A DNA stretch of 35,144 nt from Dechloromonas sp. (lineage in GTDB: Bacteria > Pseudomonadota > Gammaproteobacteria > Burkholderiales > Rhodocyclaceae). The notes beneath the pieces were generated by a model that made no database searches, was not told the DNA's origin, and saw only the letters and a list, made by a program, of their open reading frames with translations. A program made the position numbers and the translations under genes. Below, piece by piece: positions 32,539 through 35,144 of the stretch; the stretch's first letter is position 1, and every line of letters begins with the position of its first letter. The stretch covers positions 1 through 35,144 of the forward strand of contig JAQTXC010000028.1 of NCBI GenBank assembly GCA_028689015.1, read 5' to 3'.

Positions 32539-33576
32539 TTAACGAACCAGATCGAGCAATTTGGCGAAGGCGTCGGCAAATTGCTGTAGTCCGGCGCTTT
32601 GCAACTCGTCGCCGACCGTGTCGAGATCGATGCCCAGCGCGGCCAGGGCAGCCAATTGGTGTTGGCGGCCGGCCGGGTCGCGGTCCAGCGTACTGTGGGC
32701 TTCGCCATGGTCACGGAAAGCGGCCAGCGTGGCATCGGGCACGGTATTGACGGTGCCGGCGCCGATCAAGTCTTCGACGTAGAGCACATCGCGGTACAGC
32801 GGGTTCTTGCTCGATGTCGAGGCCCAGAGCAGCATTTGCTGGCGGGCCTGGCCGGGCAGGTCGGCCTGCTGCAACCAGTCGGCGTAGGCTTGGCGTGCCA
32901 TGGCGATGGCCGTCTTGCCCTGCAGTTCGCCCGGTAGTTTCGGGTCGAGCAGGCTATCCAGGCGGCTAATGAACACACTGGCCACCGAAGCGATGCGGTC
33001 GACCGGCTGACCGGCTGCAAAACGCTGTTCGATGCCGGCGCGATGGGCGGCCTGCACTGCGGCCAGTTGGCCTGGCGAAAAAATCAGCGTCACATTGACA
33101 TTGATACCGTCGGCAATCGCCTCGGCAATTGCCGTCAAGCCCGCCTCGGTGGCCGGGATCTTGATCATGGCATTGGGCCGGGCGATGGTTTGCCACAGGC
33201 GGCGGGCGGCCGCCAGCGTGCCGGCGGCATCGTCGGCCAGGCTGGGCGACACTTCGAAACTGACGAAGCCGGCTGTGCCAGCCGTGCGCTCGTACAAAGG
33301 CAGGAAGAGGTCGCAAGCCGCCTGGACATCGGGCAGCACCAATTGCTCGAACCGGGTTTCGGCCTCCTCAGCCGAATTTTTCAGCGTGGCGACGGCCGTC
33401 TGATAGGCCGGGTCGGTGCGAATGGCATTGTAGAAAATGGCCGGGTTGGAGGTGACGCCGGCAATCGCGTCATCGGCGATCCAGCGAGCCAGATCGCCCG
33501 AGTCGAGCAATTGGCGGGAAAGGTTGTCAAGCCAGATTTGCTGGCCGAGGGGGGCGATTGCGGCAATGCGGGACAT
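32539..33576 (-). CDS. tal: Transaldolase
   Basis: Transaldolase moves a dihydroxyacetone unit between sugar phosphates in the non-oxidative pentose phosphate pathway, in the cytosol. The 345-residue protein has GVTSNPAIF (40-48), the Schiff-base lysine Lys139 in NAMIKIPATEAG, and INVNVTLIFSP. The length and spacing fit the longer Tal group (as in actinobacteria and many Betaproteobacteria) rather than the 317-residue TalB. The ATG at 33576 (MSRIAAIAPLGQQIW) is preferred over an in-frame start 39 bases upstream that lacks family sequence. A TAGACT on minus (33608-33603) is a possible -10. It converges with the Zor-like genes. Confidence 0.95.
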   Translation of the reverse strand: MSRIAAIAPLGQQIWLDNLSRQLLDSGDLARWIADDAIAGVTSNPAIFYNAIRTDPAYQTAVATLKNSAEEAETRFEQLVLPDVQAACDLFLPLYERTAGTAGFVSFEVSPSLADDAAGTLAAARRLWQTIARPNAMIKIPATEAGLTAIAEAIADGINVNVTLIFSPGQLAAVQAAHRAGIEQRFAAGQPVDRIASVASVFISRLDSLLDPKLPGELQGKTAIAMARQAYADWLQQADLPGQARQQMLLWASTSSKNPLYRDVLYVEDLIGAGTVNTVPDATLAAFRDHGEAHSTLDRDPAGRQHQLAALAALGIDLDTVGDELQSAGLQQFADAFAKLLDLVR

Positions 33577-33912
33577 AGGCGGACAGTCAGGCAAAAGGCG
33601 GCAGTCTAACAGCATGTCGGGCGCTGTGCTTTGTCCCCGTTTCAGTCGGACAAGCCTGTGGATAAGCTCGGGACAGCGCGTGCAAGCTGCTGAGCTGGCT
33701 GGCTTTTACGGTCAACGCTTAAAAAATAGGCAATTTACCACGTCAATGCGCAAAAAACCGGCAACGGTGGCGTCATGGTTAACTAACATATAAAATATAT
33801 AAGACTTGCCGGCGACGCGGGCGAGGTCGCTTCGCGTGAAACTACCATGCCGTCGCCGATGTCGTAGAATATTCGTTTCCCCTAGAGCAACCCTTTACGA
33901 AAGGAAGTCGCC
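33577..33912. other. Divergent regulatory region between tal and acnB
   Basis: This 336-bp gene-free region holds the promoters of tal (minus) and acnB (plus). It contains a perfect DnaA-box-like 9-mer TGTGGATAA (33657-33665), an inverted pair TTGTCC (33631-33636) and GGACAA (33648-33653), and an AT-rich run around 33784-33803. It also contains a TAGAAT (33865-33870) that could be the acnB -10, and a strong AAGGA ribosome site before the acnB GTG. None of the promoter elements has a good -35. Confidence 0.5.
33810..33858. repeat. Inverted repeat upstream of acnB
   Basis: CGGCGACG (33810-33817) and CGTCGCCG (33851-33858) are perfect 8-bp arms around 33 bases that contain a smaller GCGA/TCGC stem. 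If transcription starts in the AT-rich run before it, the acnB leader would be structured. If it starts after TAGAAT at 33865, the repeat lies in promoter DNA instead. Confidence 0.5.
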
Positions 33913-35144
33913 GTGCTTGAAGCCTATCGCGCCCATGTAGCAGAGCGTGCAGCCCTCGGTATCCCGCCGCTGCCCCTGTCCAAGCAACAGACCACCGAAC
34001 TGGTGGCCCTGCTGAAGAATCCCCCGGCTGGCGAAGAAGCCGCCCTGGTCGAGCTGATCACCTACCGCGTGCCGGCCGGTGTTGATGATGCCGCCAAGGT
34101 CAAGGCCGAGTTCCTGGCCAAGGTCGCCACGGGCGAAGAAGCCTGCGCGCTGATTTCCAAGGTCAAGGCCACCGAATTGCTCGGCACCATGCTCGGCGGT
34201 TACAACGTCAAGCCGCTGATCGACTTGCTGGCCTGTGCTGAGTGTGGCCCGGTGGCTGCCGAAGGCCTCAAGAAGACCCTGCTGGTTTTCGACTTCTTCC
34301 ATGATGTTGCCGAACTGGCCAAGGGCGGCAACGCCAATGCCGTCGCCGTCATGCAATCCTGGGCTGATGGCGAGTGGTTCACCTCGCGTCCGGCCGTGCC
34401 GGCTTCGCAGAAGCTGACCGTGTTCAAGGTCACCGGCGAAACCAATACCGACGACCTGTCGCCGGCACCGGATGCCTGGTCGCGTCCGGACATCCCGCTG
34501 CACGCTCTGGCCATGCTGAAGAACCCGCGTCCGGGTATCGAAGCTGACGAGCCGGGTTCGCGCGGCCCGATCAAGCAACTGGAAGCGCTGGCTGCCAAGG
34601 GCAACCTGATCGCCTACGTCGGCGACGTGGTTGGTACCGGTTCTTCCCGCAAATCCGCCACCAACTCGGTGCTGTGGTTCACCGGCGAAGACATCCCCTT
34701 CGTCCCGAACAAGCGTTTCGGTGGTGTCTGCCTGGGTTCCAAGATCGCTCCGATCTTCTTCAATACCATGGAAGATGCCGGCGCGCTGCCGATCGAAATC
34801 GCGGCTGACCAGATGGACATGGGTGATGAGATCGAACTCAAGGTTGATGCTGATTCCGGCAAGGTCGTCGCCACCAAGAATGGTGCCGTGATTGCTGAAT
34901 CCCAACTGAAGACCCTGGTGATTCTGGACGAAGTCCGCGCTGGTGGCCGTATCCCCCTGATCATCGGTCGTGGTCTGACCACCAAGGCGCGTGAAGCGCT
35001 TGGCCTGCCGCAATCCACCCTGTTCCGCCTGCCGCAAAACCCGGCCGACGACGGCGCTGGCTACTCGCTGGCCCAGAAGATGGTCGGCAAGGCCTGCGGC
35101 GTGACCGGCATCCTGCCGGGCACCTACTGCGAGCCGAAGATGAC
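33913..35144 (+). CDS. acnB: Bifunctional aconitate hydratase 2 / 2-methylisocitrate dehydratase AcnB (partial)
   Basis: AcnB interconverts citrate and isocitrate in the TCA cycle and can act on 2-methylisocitrate. The first 410 codons are visible, and the reading frame is open to the window edge. It starts at GTG (VLEAYRAHVAERAALGIPPLPLS), with AAGGA 8 bases upstream. The N-terminal HEAT-like domain typical of AcnB (about 1-160, with LLGTMLGGYNVKPLIDLL) is followed by the swivel domain containing GDVVGTGSSRKSATNS (237-252). The Fe-S cysteines lie in the missing C-terminal part. The Asn/Asp-rich TGETNTDDLSPAPDAWSRPDIPLHA is diagnostic of AcnB over AcnA. Confidence 0.96.
   Translation, partial: MLEAYRAHVAERAALGIPPLPLSKQQTTELVALLKNPPAGEEAALVELITYRVPAGVDDAAKVKAEFLAKVATGEEACALISKVKATELLGTMLGGYNVKPLIDLLACAECGPVAAEGLKKTLLVFDFFHDVAELAKGGNANAVAVMQSWADGEWFTSRPAVPASQKLTVFKVTGETNTDDLSPAPDAWSRPDIPLHALAMLKNPRPGIEADEPGSRGPIKQLEALAAKGNLIAYVGDVVGTGSSRKSATNSVLWFTGEDIPFVPNKRFGGVCLGSKIAPIFFNTMEDAGALPIEIAADQMDMGDEIELKVDADSGKVVATKNGAVIAESQLKTLVILDEVRAGGRIPLIIGRGLTTKAREALGLPQSTLFRLPQNPADDGAGYSLAQKMVGKACGVTGILPGTYCEPKM

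Noticed and set aside
33657-33665. DnaA-box 9-mer as evidence of a replication origin
   Set aside because: A single box without clustered copies, an AT-rich unwinding element of proper size, or dnaA/dnaN/parAB nearby; more likely chance or a DnaA-regulated promoter.
33895-35037. 380-codon minus-strand open frame opposite acnB
   Set aside because: The plus strand reads clearly as AcnB from GTG 33913 with a good ribosome site; the antisense frame is Gly/Asp/Gln-rich without domains.
1-35144. CRISPR arrays, rRNA, tRNA genes and insertion sequences
   Set aside because: Looked for regularly spaced repeats, rRNA-like stretches, tRNA cloverleaf features and transposase proteins on both strands and saw none; a tRNA scan would be the proper check.

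Overview
The window looks like chromosomal DNA of a GC-rich betaproteobacterium, most likely in the Rhodocyclales (Azonexus/Dechloromonas-like). This rests on a DUF2863 protein (a family I know mainly from Betaproteobacteria), an AcnB-type aconitase, the BioA/YaaA/DusC/transaldolase housekeeping genes, and GC-rich codon use throughout. The species assignment is inference. I see no rRNA, tRNA, CRISPR array or transposase.

Layout. (1) 1-9304, minus strand: a defence and toxin-antitoxin block. A tightly overlapping six-gene type I restriction-modification operon runs hsdM - yhcG/DUF1016 nuclease - hsdS - mntA - hepT - hsdR. It is followed by a vapB-vapC pair whose toxin runs off the left edge. 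(2) 9305-9631: a gene-free junction. (3) 9632-13028: core genes, with bioA and a DUF2863 gene on minus and yaaA divergent on plus. (4) 13143-25643, plus strand: a complete pelABCDEFG operon for the cationic Pel exopolysaccharide, with overlapping or closely spaced genes and a readable c-di-GMP I-site in PelD. (5) 25653-26069: a lone PIN-domain gene on minus, with a perfect 20-bp palindrome next to its start codon. (6) 26128-29507: a membrane class III adenylate cyclase, dusC, a TrmB-like methyltransferase and a YkgJ-type Cys-cluster protein, all on plus. (7) 29597-32456: three overlapping plus-strand genes, a ZorA-like MotA/ExbB channel with a helical tail, a ZorB-like OmpA-domain stator, and a short third protein that resembles the front of ZorC. 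This is a Zorya-like anti-phage locus without a recognisable ZorD, ZorE, ZorF or ZorG. (8) 32539-33576: tal on minus. (9) 33913 onward: the first 410 codons of acnB, starting at GTG.

How the parts work together. The hsd operon methylates and restricts DNA and carries two extra nucleic-acid-active modules (a PD-(D/E)XK protein and an AMPylating antitoxin with a HEPN toxin) as translationally coupled members. The Zor-like genes form a second candidate phage-defence unit near the other end of the window, between housekeeping genes. The Pel operon encodes a whole synthesis and export machine: PelF polymerase with PelD/E/G inner-membrane partners, PelA deacetylase/hydrolase, and PelB/C outer-membrane exit. 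The most interesting items are the reduced Zorya-like locus, the composite restriction/TA operon, paired perfect hairpins inside the yhcG gene, the PIN-gene palindrome, and a sigma54-like motif just upstream of pelA.
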